From Patella vulgata (Eukaryota; Mollusca; Gastropoda; Patellidae), in NCBI RefSeq assembly GCF_932274485.2, contig NC_065881.2, positions 62,444,702 to 62,508,701 on the forward strand: DNA of 64,000 nt, written 5' to 3'. Shown piece after piece: positions 52,655 to 63,990 of this stretch (its first letter is position 1; every line of letters begins with the position of its first letter). The position numbers and the translations under genes were made by a program. Under the pieces are notes generated by a model, which saw only the letters and a program-made list of their open reading frames with translations, had not been told where the DNA came from and searched no databases.

Positions 52655-54520
52655 ATCATTTTAGGTAAAAACAACATGGACTACTTTGTCCTCTTGGAGC
52701 CAGTGGAATAACACTTTTATTTCACTGATAAAACGCGGTATTCCACTACTGATCATAAAATAAAAAATTATATCCATTGTAACATTTAATTTAAGCTGGT
52801 GTATATTATTTTGGAGAAATGTTCTTGGGGCAGAGTAGGCTGGACATATGAAAAAATAATGATAATTATCTTTGTCTGTAGAATTACAGCTAGGGCACAC
52901 CCAGAAAATGGTGGAATAAGTGATTATTTAAGTTACTAGCTTTATTTCTTAATTGGCAATGGATAATATTCTCTTTCCTATTTCCAGTATTATAATATAA
53001 TGGTGGTCTAATTAAAGGATATACACGTGAAAGGGTCCGATTAAATCCCCACGTTTGTGGGGATTTAATATGTTCTGGTAGATTGTTCCAAATTTTAATT
53101 GTATAGCAGGGAAAGAAACTATTAGAATACGAATTGGTTTTACAAAACGGTGGATTGAGGTTCTGATTTTCTTTACGAAGGTTTATAATTGGATGCTAAT
53201 GGTTTAAATTAAATTAGTTAAAGACTTCAGGTGGGGCATAGGTTATTTTTTATTTTATATGGATATATCAATTTGTGTTTTATTCTGCGATTAGACAGTG
53301 ATTCCCATCCAAGCTCTTGGTATAAATTGTTTTTAGATGAATTTCTTCTAAGGCCAGATATTATTCTACCCGCTTCAGTTTGGACACTTTCTAGTAGTTC
53401 AGAATCTTTCGTTGAGCGGTTATCCCATACAATATCAAAATATTCTAAAATCGTTCGAATAAAAGCAACATATATTTTATTAAGTGAAATTCTATTATTT
53501 TTATATTTCAGTATACGCAAAATATTTAGTCGACCGCAAGCTTTCTGGTATATATTTGAAATATGATTTGACCATAATGCATTAGACTGAAATGTTAATC
53601 CCAAATGAAAATGAGTATTTACTTTTTCAACTTTTGTAAAGTCGAAAATAACGTCTGGATGACTTGTATTTTTCCTAGTAAAAATATTATTTTTAGTTTT
53701 ATTGGGGTTAAAAGTTACACACCACTGTTTAGCCCACGATGAGATAATATTCAGATCTTTAGTTATAGTGTTCGCGCTACTGAGAGGATCATTATGAATA
53801 ATAGTAAAAAGTGAAGTATCATCGGCGAATAATATTATCAGAGATATCATTTAAATAAATTAAAAATAAAAACGGACCCAGTACACTTCCTTAGGGAACC
53901 CCAGAATCGGTATGCAAATAATTTGATTTGAAACCTTCTAAAACTACTCATTGTTGTCTATTACTTAAATAGTGTTCGATACATTTACATAGTATTTTAT
54001 TAATTCCATATTTTTTTAATTTAGACAATAAGCCCATATGCAAAACTTTATCAAACGCTTTTGACACATCGCAAAATATAAACCGAATTTGCTTTCCTAT
54101 ATCAAGATTACTTATTATAACACCATAAATTTTTAAAAGTTGATTTATTGTGGAATCGTTTGGTTGAAAGCCAGACTGATACTTATATAGCAGGTTATTT
54201 TCTTTTATAAAATTATAAAAATTTTCTCTAGTATTTTATGTAATGAGCATGTTAATGAAATTGGTCTATAGTTGTCAGGGAAATGCGGACCACCCTTTCC
54301 TTTATACGCTGCAATGATATGTGAAGTCTTCCAAATATCACGTAATAATTGGCGTTCTAAGGAAGATTAAAACGTTTAGTGAGAGGTCTTGTGATTGACG
54401 GAGCTATCTTTTTCAGTTCAGCTGGGCTAACATTATCGGGACCAGAAGGCTTTGAACAGTTAAGAATTAATAACTGGTCTCTTACTTCTTGTTCACAATA
54501 AATTGATGTAACTCGTTGTT
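52655..54520 (-). pseudogene. Decayed LINE reverse transcriptase (CR1/Jockey-like)
   Basis: Read on the minus strand from 54520 down: CSKPSGPDNVSPAELKKIAP, AAYKGKGGPHFPDNYRPISL, CDVSKAFDKVLHMGLLSKLK (reverse transcriptase block A), GSVLGPFLFLIYLND and LFADDTSLFT (catalytic). WCVTFNPNKT and the thumb region follow in an open frame at 53227-53850, then a C-terminal CPSCNSTDKDNYHYFFICP cysteine/histidine block at about 52840. It is interrupted by several stops and frame changes (at least five visible), so it is inactive. The endonuclease domain is missing. Confidence 0.9.
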
Positions 54521-54619
54521 ACTACGAGAAGCAAAATTTGCGAGGTCAGGTACATCATATAATTTTGAAATCGATGCAAAACACTGATAGCGAAGTTCAA
54601 CACGTGACCTCCCAAGCTC

Positions 54620-54880
54620 AGGTCAAACAAGAATGCCCTGGATCGTCACATCCGGTTACATCATTTGCGAAAATGGTTCACAACAGCGACCGTCATGGCA
54701 AAGACCCTGGTTATTGGATCCTCTAACATGGCTAGGATTGTATCCTTCCTCGAGGACTGGGAGATCCATAGCTATTCTTGAGCGAAGATCAGCCGCATCA
54801 AACAGATTCTCCAGAACTACATGGGACCCGCACCAGAGGAAATAGTGATACATGTCGGGCTCTTCAACCGGGAGGAAAGT
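54620..54880 (+). pseudogene. Possible SGNH/esterase-like domain fragment of a mobile-element protein
   Basis: One + frame reads ALDRHIRLHHLRKWF, then MAKTLVIGSSNMARIVSFLE, an in-frame stop (TGA at about 54779), and then PEEIVIHVGLFNREE. The GSSN-like block and the I-V-I-H-V-G-x-x-N block, about 60 residues apart, fit blocks I and III of SGNH hydrolase-like domains found in ORF1 of some CR1-type LINEs. The preceding H-x3-5-H looks like the end of a zinc finger. The link to the minus-strand LINE next door is unlikely because the strands differ. Confidence 0.4.
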
Positions 54881-55917
54881 GGACCCAAGGATACGCGTCA
54901 TATAGCTTTACTTAGCAAAACGTTTTATTATTTTTTTCTTTGTATAACGTTTTACGGGCTACAATTTATCCTAAACAAATTGCAAAAGAAACCAATGCAG
55001 TTTGTTCCAATGATAAATATGTCAGACAAAATCATACTAAAAATCGGCCAAGGCAAAATGACATGATTAACAGAATTCAATTTGGCGTTCTTCGGGAATT
55101 ATCGGAGAGCGATATCTCGTAATCAGTGTCTTTCAGTGGTGGGAGGATAAATATTTTTTTTTTAAATTCCTCAAACACAGAGTGGTTATGCAAGCGAAAT
55201 GTGTCGAAAAATCGAATTTGACAAACATCAATTTAAAAAATGTATTTTTCATTTGGTGGCGGGCATTTATTTCAAAATGACTGCCAAATTTATACCATTT
55301 TTAAAAAAATGAAAATAAAAAACAACAACATTAATTTGGTAATAAATGGGAAGCGATGATAATCTCAAAAAAATAATTTCGAGAATTCTTGATGCTAGAT
55401 ATTCAAAATGGCCGGCAAAATGAAATCTAAAATGGTGGAATTTTAATTTTTTTCCGCTGGGTATGACTTATATATGGGTTTAGTGGTTGTTGGATTCTAT
55501 ATTAAAAAAAATTATGAATTGTCCATGGCGATGCCTGTCCTCGTGGATATTGCTTGTAATTAGGTTTTTACGGTTACTGAATCAATAATTGGTTCAAAAC
55601 TCAATTTCAGATAGGATTGCACACATCAAATTTTGCGTACGTTAGAAACATCAGGACAAATTACAGAAGACATTTTTACGATCGGTTTTATAAAAGCAGG
55701 GAGAGAACCCCACGGGACCCGCAACAGAGTGGTAACCCCTCGCGAGGCCAAGTTCAGGGACCCTCGGTCCCCAAGTGTTTCTTGCGTGTGAAAAACTGTA
55801 TAAATGTGGCAATTACAAGAGCCTGTCGTGAAATGAATAACAGACAGAAATAAACCCGTGGTAATTATCGGCCTTGATGCTACCAGGGACAGACCGGAAG
55901 TCGAGGATAACTAAATC
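54881..55917. other. Intergenic sequence, little recognised
   Basis: About 30 bases near 55100 (TCGGAGAGCGATATCTCGTA) recur at 62095, and the preceding CAAATTGCAAAAGAAACCA recurs as a similar phrase at 62072. These are two worn copies of an unknown repeat. A 78-codon open frame at 55617-55853 is not recognised. Confidence 0.35.
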
Positions 55918-56035
55918 ATGATGTACCCTGTAGTTCGGAAAGAGTCTCTAAACCATGATGTATCCTGTAGTTCGGATAGAGTCCCTCTAAACAATCATGT
56001 ACCCTGTAGTTCGGATATAGTCTCTAAACCAAGTC
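55918..56035 (+). repeat. Three-copy minisatellite (~38-bp unit)
   Basis: Three units containing ATGTACCCTGTAGTTCGGAT and AGTCTCTAAAC, differing at a few bases. Confidence 0.8.
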
Positions 56036-56390
56036 GTGTCACAGCCTCCAGATCCGTGACCATTTCTCGGGGAACAAGGTTTGACAATGGTTTCTGATAG
56101 AACGGTCCCTAGTGAAGATATTTGTAGTTTGCTACCTCTGAAATCTACGGGCTAACACCAGAAGAGCCGAAAATCCAAGATGGCGGCCAAAAATGGCCTG
56201 AAGTTGACATTGACAAGCATTGTTGGCGAAATGACCGGTGTAATATAGCATTTAGGTTTTGTTGGTCATCGGAAAAACTCTAAACCAACTGCGTCTCCTT
56301 CACTGAACCCCTTCAATGCCTGTCTACCAGTGGAATAACATGTACATTATTTGTATCTGTTAAATTTGTGAGGTGTATATATTAGATTAA
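56036..56390. other. Intergenic stretch before the Tc1-like element
   Basis: No recognised feature. Confidence 0.3.
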
Positions 56391-56606
56391 TATACTCTTC
56401 AAAAAAAGTAGGGGTATTCAGTAAAAATACAAAACTGCGGAAATGCACTGCTGTTTTTATTAGAGGTAACCAGTGTATGTTAATAACAGGCCAATTGCCT
56501 ACAGATGAACATAAACAGTTCATATAAGCGGCTTATCTGACAGTCCCATTTCACTCGCAAAGAGATACACTGTCAAAAGTGAAAATGGACGTTTTTGATT
56601 TTTGTC

Positions 56607-57540
56607 TTAATAATGAGTAATTGCTCCACCAATCCTCAGGCATTCAGCAATTCGTCGTGGCATGCTCCTAATCAACCGTCCAATTACGATTTGGGGCAAT
56701 CTGACCCACTCCTCTTGCAGTGCCATGGCCAATTCTTGCTGTGTTGTCGGTTGACGTTGACGTCGACGAATACGTCTCCCGAACATGTCCCAGACATGCT
56801 CTATAGGGGAAAGATCAGGACTCATGGCTGGCCAAGGCATATGGACAATATGGCGACGCTGGAGGTAGTCATTCACGACACGAGCGCGGTGGGCTCGGGC
56901 ATTATCATCTTGAAAGATGAAACGTCGACCTACACGTTCAGCAAAGGGCAGAACTATCGGTGCCAGGATGTGGTCATTTTAGTACACACCATTGACCCTC
57001 CCTTTAACAATATGGAAGTCCGTTCTGCCAGTCATGGTGATTCCTCCCCACACCATAACAGACCCACGCCCGAATCTGCCATGCTGTCTGACGTTAACAT
57101 TAGCATGACACTCATTTACACGCCTCCAAACGCTAGCACGCCTATCGGTGAAATCCAGAGTAAATCTGGACTCATCTGACGATTACCCCAATTTCTACGC
57201 TGCCTACACCATCGCGCGCATGCAAATGGGCTGCATGTAGGCGATTTCTAATCGTTTGAGGTGTAACTCGAATTCCTGTAACATGGTACAAGTTTACAGA
57301 AAGCTGATTGGCCGTTTGTCCTCGATTTCGCAGGACCTGTGTACGAATGTATCGATCTTGGGTTTGTGTAGTGGCTCTAGGACGACCTGAACGATGTCTA
57401 TCATCAACATTGTACAGTCTGCTGATCACAGACTGTGACACATTAAGCATGTTGGCTACTGCTCGCTGTGTAGAACCAATTTGAAGCATGTCAATGGCGC
57501 GAAGACGTTCATCATGTTAAAGACGTCTCATTGCAAATTA
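56607..57540 (-). pseudogene. Broken DD34E transposase of the Tc1 family
   Basis: Minus-strand reading: a helix-turn-helix start DERLRAIDMLQIGSTQRAVA, then SGRPRATTQTQDRYI and LHAAHLHARD. The catalytic core follows in another frame: FTDESRFTLDF (first Asp), SVMVWGGI, FIFQDDNARAHRA (second Asp) and MSPDLSPIEHVWD (Glu, 34 residues after the second Asp). DD34E and the PDLSPIEHxWD motif define Tc1-type transposases. The copy is inactive: there is a stop near the N-terminus (about 57522), a frame change near 57175, and a stop after RVNGVY (about 56978). Family length is about 340 residues, so nearly the whole gene is represented. Confidence 0.9.
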
Positions 57541-57890
57541 AACGTTACACACTTAAGCAAAGATACGCTAAACAATAAATCTTATGCAAGAACCGATAGC
57601 ACAAACTGTCTTGCAATGGTTATTCATGATTCCTGTGGTGGTACTGAACAACTCCAAAGCTGTTTTAGGTGGTACAGATTTCAGCTAATCTAGCCTAGCT
57701 GTGGACTGGAAATTAGATAACTCTTGTCAGGGATACTCTACCACTACAAATGTCTGACAATTCCATAGCTCTGTCAGGGGTAACCCACCACTAGAAATAT
57801 CTGTTAGAATGTTTTTGTAATACCTGAAGATGTACGGTACACTGCTGTACGATTTTCATGTGTTACACTTTTGAGCTAATCTAGCCTATA

Positions 57891-58580
57891 GACCGGGAGC
57901 CCGGGAGGTTAGCCTAGCTTAAAAGTGTACCAATTTTCGCATATATGGTATTAAAGCATGCATATCTGGTATCATCAAAATGTAAGTCTGCCGGGTATCT
58001 GATGGTGGGTGTGGCTGTGAGAGCTTCGATACTGGGTATGGATTCTTGAGCTAGATTAGCTCAAAAGTGTACCACATGAAAATGGTACAGCAGTGTACCG
58101 TACATCTTTAAGTATTACAAAAACACTCTGACAGACATTTCTAGTGGTGGGGTACCCCCGACAGAATTATGTAATTGCCAGACCACAGCTAGGCTAGATT
58201 AGCTGAAATCTGTACCACTTAAAACTGCTTGGAAGTTGTTCAGCATCACCACAGGAATCAAGAATGATCACTGCCAGACAATTTGTGCGGTGGGTTACCC
58301 CGACAGACACGACGAAAATACCCCCCCCCCCCCCAACTAGACTAGATTAGCTGAAGTCCGTACCACCTAAAAGTGCTTGGAAGTTGTTCAGCACCACCAC
58401 AGGGATAATGAATTATCACTGCCAGACAGATATTGCGGTGGGGTACCCCTGAAAGAAACGCCCAAAATGTCCCGCCCCGCAACTAGGCTAGATTAGCTGA
58501 AATATGTACCACTTTTAACTGATTTGGTGTTGTTCAGCACCACCAAAGGAATCATGAATGATCACTGCCAAACAGATTGT
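57891..58580 (+). repeat. Left arm of the long inverted repeat
   Basis: Pairs with 61085-61741 in reverse over about 650 bases with few differences. Examples: TTTCGCATATATGGTA, GCATGCATATCTGGTATCAT, GTACAGCAGTGTACCGTACA, and a C-run at 58322-58334 matched by a G-run at about 61301. Copy number differences are small indels only (one of about 28 bases near 58545). Confidence 0.85.
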
Positions 58581-59580
58581 AATACATCTTCAAGTATTAC
58601 AAAAAAAACTCTGACGGACAGTTCTAGTGGTGGGGTACCCCGGACAAAGTTATGTAATTGCCAGACCACAGCTAGGCTACATTAGCTGAAATCTGTACCA
58701 CTTAAAACTGCTTGGAAGTTGTTCAGCATCACCACAGGAATCAAGAATGATCACTGTCAGACAATTTGTGTGGTGGGTTACCCCTAGCAGAACAGACACA
58801 CCCAATATGCCACGCCTCCCAGCTAGTCTAGATTAGCTTAAATCCGTACCGCCTAAAACTGCTTGGAAGTCATTCAGCACCACAGGAATAATGAATGATC
58901 ACTGCCAAACAGTTTGTGCGGTGGGCTACCCCTAACGCACATGCCCAAAATGCCAACCCCGCCCCTCCGCACCCAGGCTAGATTAGCTGAAGCCCGTACC
59001 ACCTAAAACTGCTTGGAAGTTGTTCAGCACCACAGGAATCATGAATGATCACTGCCAGGCAGTTTTTGCGGTGGGTTACCCCCAACACTAACAGACACGC
59101 CACAAATGTCACGTCCCCAACTAGGATAGACTAGCTGAAGCCCGTACTACCTAAAACTGCTTGGAAGTTGTTCAGCACCACCACATCAACAAGAATGACC
59201 ACAGCCAGACAGTTTGTGTGATGGGTTACCCTTGACAGACACACCCAAAATACCACGACCCCTCTCCCCCAATTAGGCTAGATTAGTTGAAGCCCATACG
59301 ATCTACAATTAATTGGACGTTGATCTGCAAAACCTCAGGAATCATGGATTACCACTACCAGACAGATTGTGCGGTAGGGTAACCTTGACGACCGGCCAAA
59401 TTGCCACGCCCCGCAACTAGGCTGGATTAGCTGAAGTCGCTACCACCTAAAACTGGAGGTTATTCAGCGCCACCACAGGAATCAAGAATGACCACTACAA
59501 GACAGTTTGTTCGTGGGGTACCAATGACAAAAAGCCCAAAATGTCACGCCCCGCAACAAGGCTACATAAGCTGAAGGATG
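58170..59580 (+). repeat. Tandem array of ~150-bp units
   Basis: About ten units, with starts recognisable by the CTAGGCTAGATTAGCTGAA motif near 58185, 58335, 58480, 58670, 58820, 58970, 59120, 59270, 59410 and 59555. Each continues with a GTACCACxTAAAACTGCTTG-like line, GTTGTTCAGCACCACCACAG, AATGATCACTGCCAGACAG and GGTGGGTTACCCC. Spacing is 135-190 bp. Units differ from each other by 10-20% by eye. Confidence 0.85.
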
Positions 59581-59581
59581 A

Positions 59582-60720
59582 GGCCACTCTAGGGAAATTT
59601 TAATATTCATGATGTCCGTCATGAGACATTTTCTGATTATTTACTTTAATTTAGTGGGGTAAAATTCGGGAGAGATTCTCTCGAACCTTGGTATGAAGGT
59701 AGTTTCTATAAGAATTTGACCCATTGAATCCGGCAAGCTTGGGTGTTCCTCCTAAAAGTGACTGCTAATTCCAGTATGAAGCCAAATTCCGCTTTCATCA
59801 TAATCATGCAACGGGGGTGAACCTTGTCTTGACAGTTATTAGGTCACTCATACGCGCCGGTAAAGCTGAGGTTGGCAAACATTTTCCATCCCTTCTTCCC
59901 CTCTGTAGAGAGGGTGTCATAGTGAATCATAATGTATGCTTGACAATTCGCTCTATGAATTCGGCGAATCAGAAAACATTACTAACATCGTTATGTCTCG
60001 CGAAAATTGGCCGCCACTTTGAATATGACCTCAACCTGGAATACCTTTTGGTCGGAATATGTTTTTATGTTTATATCTGAAGTAACTGACATTGAAAACC
60101 TATATTTTAATATACGGCACACCTTTGTTAGGGGACGATATGGGTTTCCCTCCAAAATAAGCCTCCATTTTGAATTTGGCCCCCTAGCGGAATTAGCCAT
60201 CACTTTTAGGAGGAATAGCAAAATTCATTGGATTCAGCGGGTCAAATTACGATAGAAACCAGCTTCATACCGAGGTCCGAGAGAATCTGTCCCGACTTTT
60301 ACCCAACTAAATTAAAGTAAATAACCAGAAAATGTCTCATCTTGAATATTTAAATTTTCCGAAGGGTGCCAGGGTGGCATTACCCAGATTCTGAATCTAC
60401 ATATATGAAAGACATATAATCCACCCAAAACCTACATTTCAATATATTGCACATCTTTTAAGTGAACTTTATGAGTTTCCCTCTAAAATGAGCCTCCATT
60501 TTGAATTTGGCCCTCTAGCGGAATTAGCCATCACTTTCAGGGGGAATACCCTAGAAATATATTCAAACCGAGGCCCGAGAGCAGCTGCCACATATTTTAC
60601 CCCACTAAATAACCAGAAACCGCCTCATGTCGGCCATCTTGAATATATAAATTTCCCCAATTCTGAATCTACACGTATAGAAGATATATAATCCACCAAT
60701 AAACATTAGGTGGGCTATAG
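59582..60720. repeat. Second inverted and duplicated module in the centre of the block
   Basis: 59590-59720 (GAGACATTTTCTGATTATTT, ACTTTAATTTAGTGGGGTAA, GAGATTCTCTCGAACCTTGG) pairs with 60250-60375 in reverse. A segment of about 250 bases (CTCCATTTTGAATTTGGCCC, CTAGCGGAATTAGCCATCAC) occurs twice in the same orientation, near 60160 and 60495. A 67-87-codon frame in each is a product of the repeat. This module shares no sequence with the flanking 150-bp units and may be a separate element. Confidence 0.75.
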
Positions 60721-61084
60721 TTCCATGTCAAGGCTTAAAATGGGATTTGGCAACTGGACTTTATGGTTCGTATGTCAGTGGTCACTGAGTTGAACCACTA
60801 CTTATTATTCTTCATATGTTTACTTAATCTTTAATAGATATTACATACTCATGAAAATATGTAATAGTCTGACCCAGCTGATAAAGCCAGATTTTTGGGA
60901 GGGGGCGCTTGGCTGTCGTGTCTCTTGGGAGAACCCCACCAAACAAACTCTCTAGCAATAGACAGTGTGATCCGTAGGGTGCTGAACAATTTCCAAGCAG
61001 TTTTAAGTGGTACACACTTCAGCCACTCTAGCCTAATTGCGAGGCGTGTCATTTTGGGCGTGTCTGTTAAGGGTTACCCACCGT

Positions 61085-61741
61085 ACAATCTGTTTGGCAG
61101 TGAACAACACCAAATCAGTTACAAGTGGTACATATTTCAGCTAATCTAGCCTAGTTGCGGGGCGGGGCATTTCGGGCGTTTCTTTCAGGGGTACCCCACC
61201 GCAATATCTGTCTGGCAGTGGTAATTCATGATCCCTGTGGTGGTGCTGAACAACTTCCAAGCACTTTTAGGTGGTACGGACTTCAGCTAATCTAGTCTAG
61301 TTGGGGGGGGGGGTATTTTCGTCGTGTCTGTCGGGGTAACCCACCGCACAAATTGTCTGGCAGTGATCATTCTTGATTCCTGTGGTGATGCTGAACAACT
61401 TCCAAGCAGTTTTAAGTGGTACAGATTTCAGCTAATCTAGCCTAGCTGTGGTCTGGCAATTACATAACTCTGTCGGGGGTACCCCACCACTAGAAATGTC
61501 TGTCAGAGTGTTTTTGTAATACTTGAAGATGTACGGTACACTGCTGTACCATTTTCATGTGGTACACTTTTGAGCTAATCTAGCTCAAGAATCCATACCC
61601 AGTATCGAAGCCCTCACAGCCACAGCCACCACCAGATACCCGGCAGACTTACATTTTGATGATACCAGATATGCATGCTTTGTTACCATATATGCGAAAG
61701 TTGGTACACTTTTCAGCTAGGTTGACCCCCTGGGCTCCTGC
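61085..61741 (-). repeat. Right arm of the long inverted repeat
   Basis: Reverse partner of 57891-58580; carries four to five 150-bp units. Two further degenerate units with CCGGCAGACTTACATTCTGA and GATACCAGATATACATGCAT continue to 61900. Confidence 0.85.
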
Positions 61742-62023
61742 TCTACTAGTTGGGGTGCATGGCATTTTGGGCGTGGAATACCACACCCACCACCGGAAAC
61801 CCGGCAGACTTACATTCTGATGATACCAGATATACATGCATTGATAACATATAGGAAAAAATTGGTACACTTTTCAGCTAGGTTGGCCCCCTGGGCTCCC
61901 AGTCTAATACTCTCAAAGCATGTCAAGTGTCCATGACTATTTATCATACCACAACCTGCATAGGTATTTGCATTTCAGTTGGCCCTATCCCCTCCTTTTT
62001 TTTTCTTTTTTTTTTGAAGAGTA

Positions 62024-62467
62024 CATTATTATTTTCACATGGCCCGGGAGTGATAACGTCTTACCCACAACAAATTGCAAATGAAACCAGAAAGTTTCGG
62101 AGAGCGATATCTCGTATCACTGATGAAACATGTTATATCCCCGAAAGACATGTCACAGACACTGATTTTTAAGTTACACTGATTTTAACTGTTTTATCCA
62201 TTAGTTAATTAAAAGAAATTTCAATTTTCGAAAAATTGATGATGCAATTAATGATCGATGACTGAAAACTGACACACAACGCGGAATGGCTCCAAACCAA
62301 AAAATCAAGAATTTCCAGGCATTCTATATTTATTTTGCCGGCTAGAAGGCAAAAAGGTTTTACCTCCCAAATTACTATTTTAAATTTTTATTTTTCACTT
62401 TACCCTTCTGCACAAAAAATCTGATTTTTAAAAGCGTACGAGCGTATTTAAGTTAAATATATTTAAT
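62024..62467. other. Intergenic sequence
   Basis: Only the short repeat shared with 54960-55130 (TCGGAGAGCGATATCTCGTA) is recognised. Confidence 0.35.
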
Positions 62468-63990
62468 ATAGAGCGAAGCTCTAAAGCATCGCGCGAAGCG
62501 CGGTGCTTGAGCAAAGCTCTTTTCCGGTAACACAGGAGCGTAATTGAAAATGTCACCCACAGACTGTTGATTAAAAAAAAATTCAGACAGGAACCGGATA
62601 CACTGGGGAAAACAGGCAATGCGCATGTCTGTCAATGCGCATGTCAGCGCATGTCAACTTACCAAATCTCGCCCAAGCGAGATTTTGGGTCTCTAAGAAA
62701 TATTTCTATGACGCGTCGAATAAATGACGTCAGATAATTTTGACGTCAATGAAAATCCTCACACCTTTTTGTTCTTTTTTCAATTGGGGAAACTTTATTA
62801 TGAAGGTTTTATTTGACAACAATCACATCAGCTTTGCTCTACTCAGGCAAGGCCTGTTACATATTAATATAGAGCGAAGCTCTAAAGCATCGCGCGAAGC
62901 GCGGTGCTTGAGCAAAGCTCTTTTCCGGTAACACAGGAGCGGAACTGAAATTGTCACCCACAGACTGTTGATTAAAAAAAAATTCAGACCGGAACCGGAT
63001 ACACTGGGCAAAACAGGCAATGCGCATGTCAACTTACCAAATCTCGCCCAAGCGAGATTACGCGCCTCATAGAACTATTTCTATGACGCATCTAATCAAT
63101 GACGTCACATATTTTTGATGTCAATGAAAATAATTCTCACACTTTCTTGTTCTTTTTTTAAAAACAAAATTAATGTATACAATTTAGATCTAAATGAAAA
63201 TCAATTTGGAAAAACTAAATTATTTAACATTTTTTGTATCACTTGAGAAAATTAATTATGAAGGTTTTATATTTGACAATAATCAGCTTCGCTCTACTCA
63301 GGCAATGCCTGTTACATATTATAGAGCGATGCTTGAGCAAAGCTCTTTTCCGGTAACACAGGAGCGTAATTGAAAAAGTCACCCACAGACTGTTGATTAA
63401 AAAAAAATTCAGACAGGAACCGGATACACTGGGCAAAACAGGCAATGCGCATGTCAACTTACCAAATCTCGCCCAAGCGAGATTACGTAACTAACAAAAA
63501 TAATTCTACACACCAAATCTCGCCCAAGCGAGATTACGCGCCTCATAGAACTATTTCTATGACGCGTCTAATCAATGACGTCATATATTTTTTTACGTCA
63601 ATGAAAATAATTCTCACACCTCTTTGTTCTTTTTTTAAAAACAAAATTAATGTATAAAATTTAGATCTAAATAAAAATCACTTTTGAAAAACAAAATTAT
63701 TTAACATTTTTTGTATCACATATTTTTGACGTCAATGAAAATAATTCTCACACTTTTTTGTTCTTTTTTAAAAAACAAAATTAATGTATACAATTTAGAT
63801 CTAAATGAAAATCAATTTGGAAAAACTAAATTATTTAACATTTTTTGTATCACTTGAGAAAATTAATTATGAAGGTTTTATATTTGACAATAATTAGCTT
63901 CGCTCTACTCAGGCATTGCCTGTTACATATTGAAGCAATGCCTGTTACATAATATGCAACAGGCAATGCCTGAGTAGAGCACAATATGTA
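62468..63990. repeat. Tandem array of hairpin-rich units, inverting at its right end
   Basis: Three units begin near 62468, 62870 and 63317 (lengths about 400, 450 and over 580 bp). Each has a chain of perfect small hairpins: AGAGCGAAGCTCT; AGCATCGCGCGAAGCGCGGTG-CT; GAGCAAAGCTC; AAATCTCGCCCAAGCGAGATT; CAGGCAATGCCTG. Between them lie conserved blocks (CACCCACAGACTGTTGATT, GGAACCGGATACACTGGG, CACACTTTTTTGTTCTTTTTT, TATGAAGGTTTTATATTTGA). In the third unit internal segments are repeated again. At 63903-63982 GCTCTACTCAGGCATTGCCT is followed by its own reverse complement, so the array turns around at the window edge. A worn single copy is at 6577-7450. Confidence 0.85.

Larger units (their letters stand above)
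57600..61906. repeat. 4.3-kb block of tandem and inverted repeats inside the Tc1-like element
   Basis: Order: inverted units (57600-57890); left long arm (57891-58580); more tandem units (to about 59580); a separate inverted pair and duplication (59582-60720); unique sequence (60721-60930); right long arm and units in the opposite orientation (60931-61906). All units share the motif CTAGGCTAGATTAGCTGAA or its complement. No open frame of significance occurs. Long inverted arms made of tandem units recall fold-back elements (FB, Galileo) of flies, but the outermost ends are not inverted copies and no target duplication is seen, so the class stays open. Confidence 0.8.
56393..62023 (-). mobile_element. 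Tc1/mariner-like transposon expanded by a 4.3-kb insertion
   Basis: The left end TACTCTTCAAAAAAAGTAGG and the right end (inverted TACTCTTCAAAAAAAAAAGA) match the ends of the small copy at 39786-40474. The left flank TA is present; on the right the expected TA has become CA. The left 1.2 kb holds the transposase region. The right 115 bases resume at ACTCTCAAAGCATGTCAAGT. Between them (57600-61906) lies unrelated repeat sequence. About 165 bp of the element's own sequence, present in the small copy, is missing at that point. Confidence 0.85.

Noticed and set aside
53231-53566. 111-codon open frame, + strand
   Set aside because: Antisense of the LINE reverse transcriptase at 53227-53850.
56595-57179. 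194-codon open frame on the + strand
   Set aside because: Antisense of the Tc1-type transposase; the minus strand carries the recognisable DD34E motifs.
58170-59580. Regularly spaced repeats that might suggest a CRISPR array
   Set aside because: Unit spacing is about 150 bp, units are similar along their whole length with no unique spacers, there are no cas genes, and the DNA is eukaryotic.
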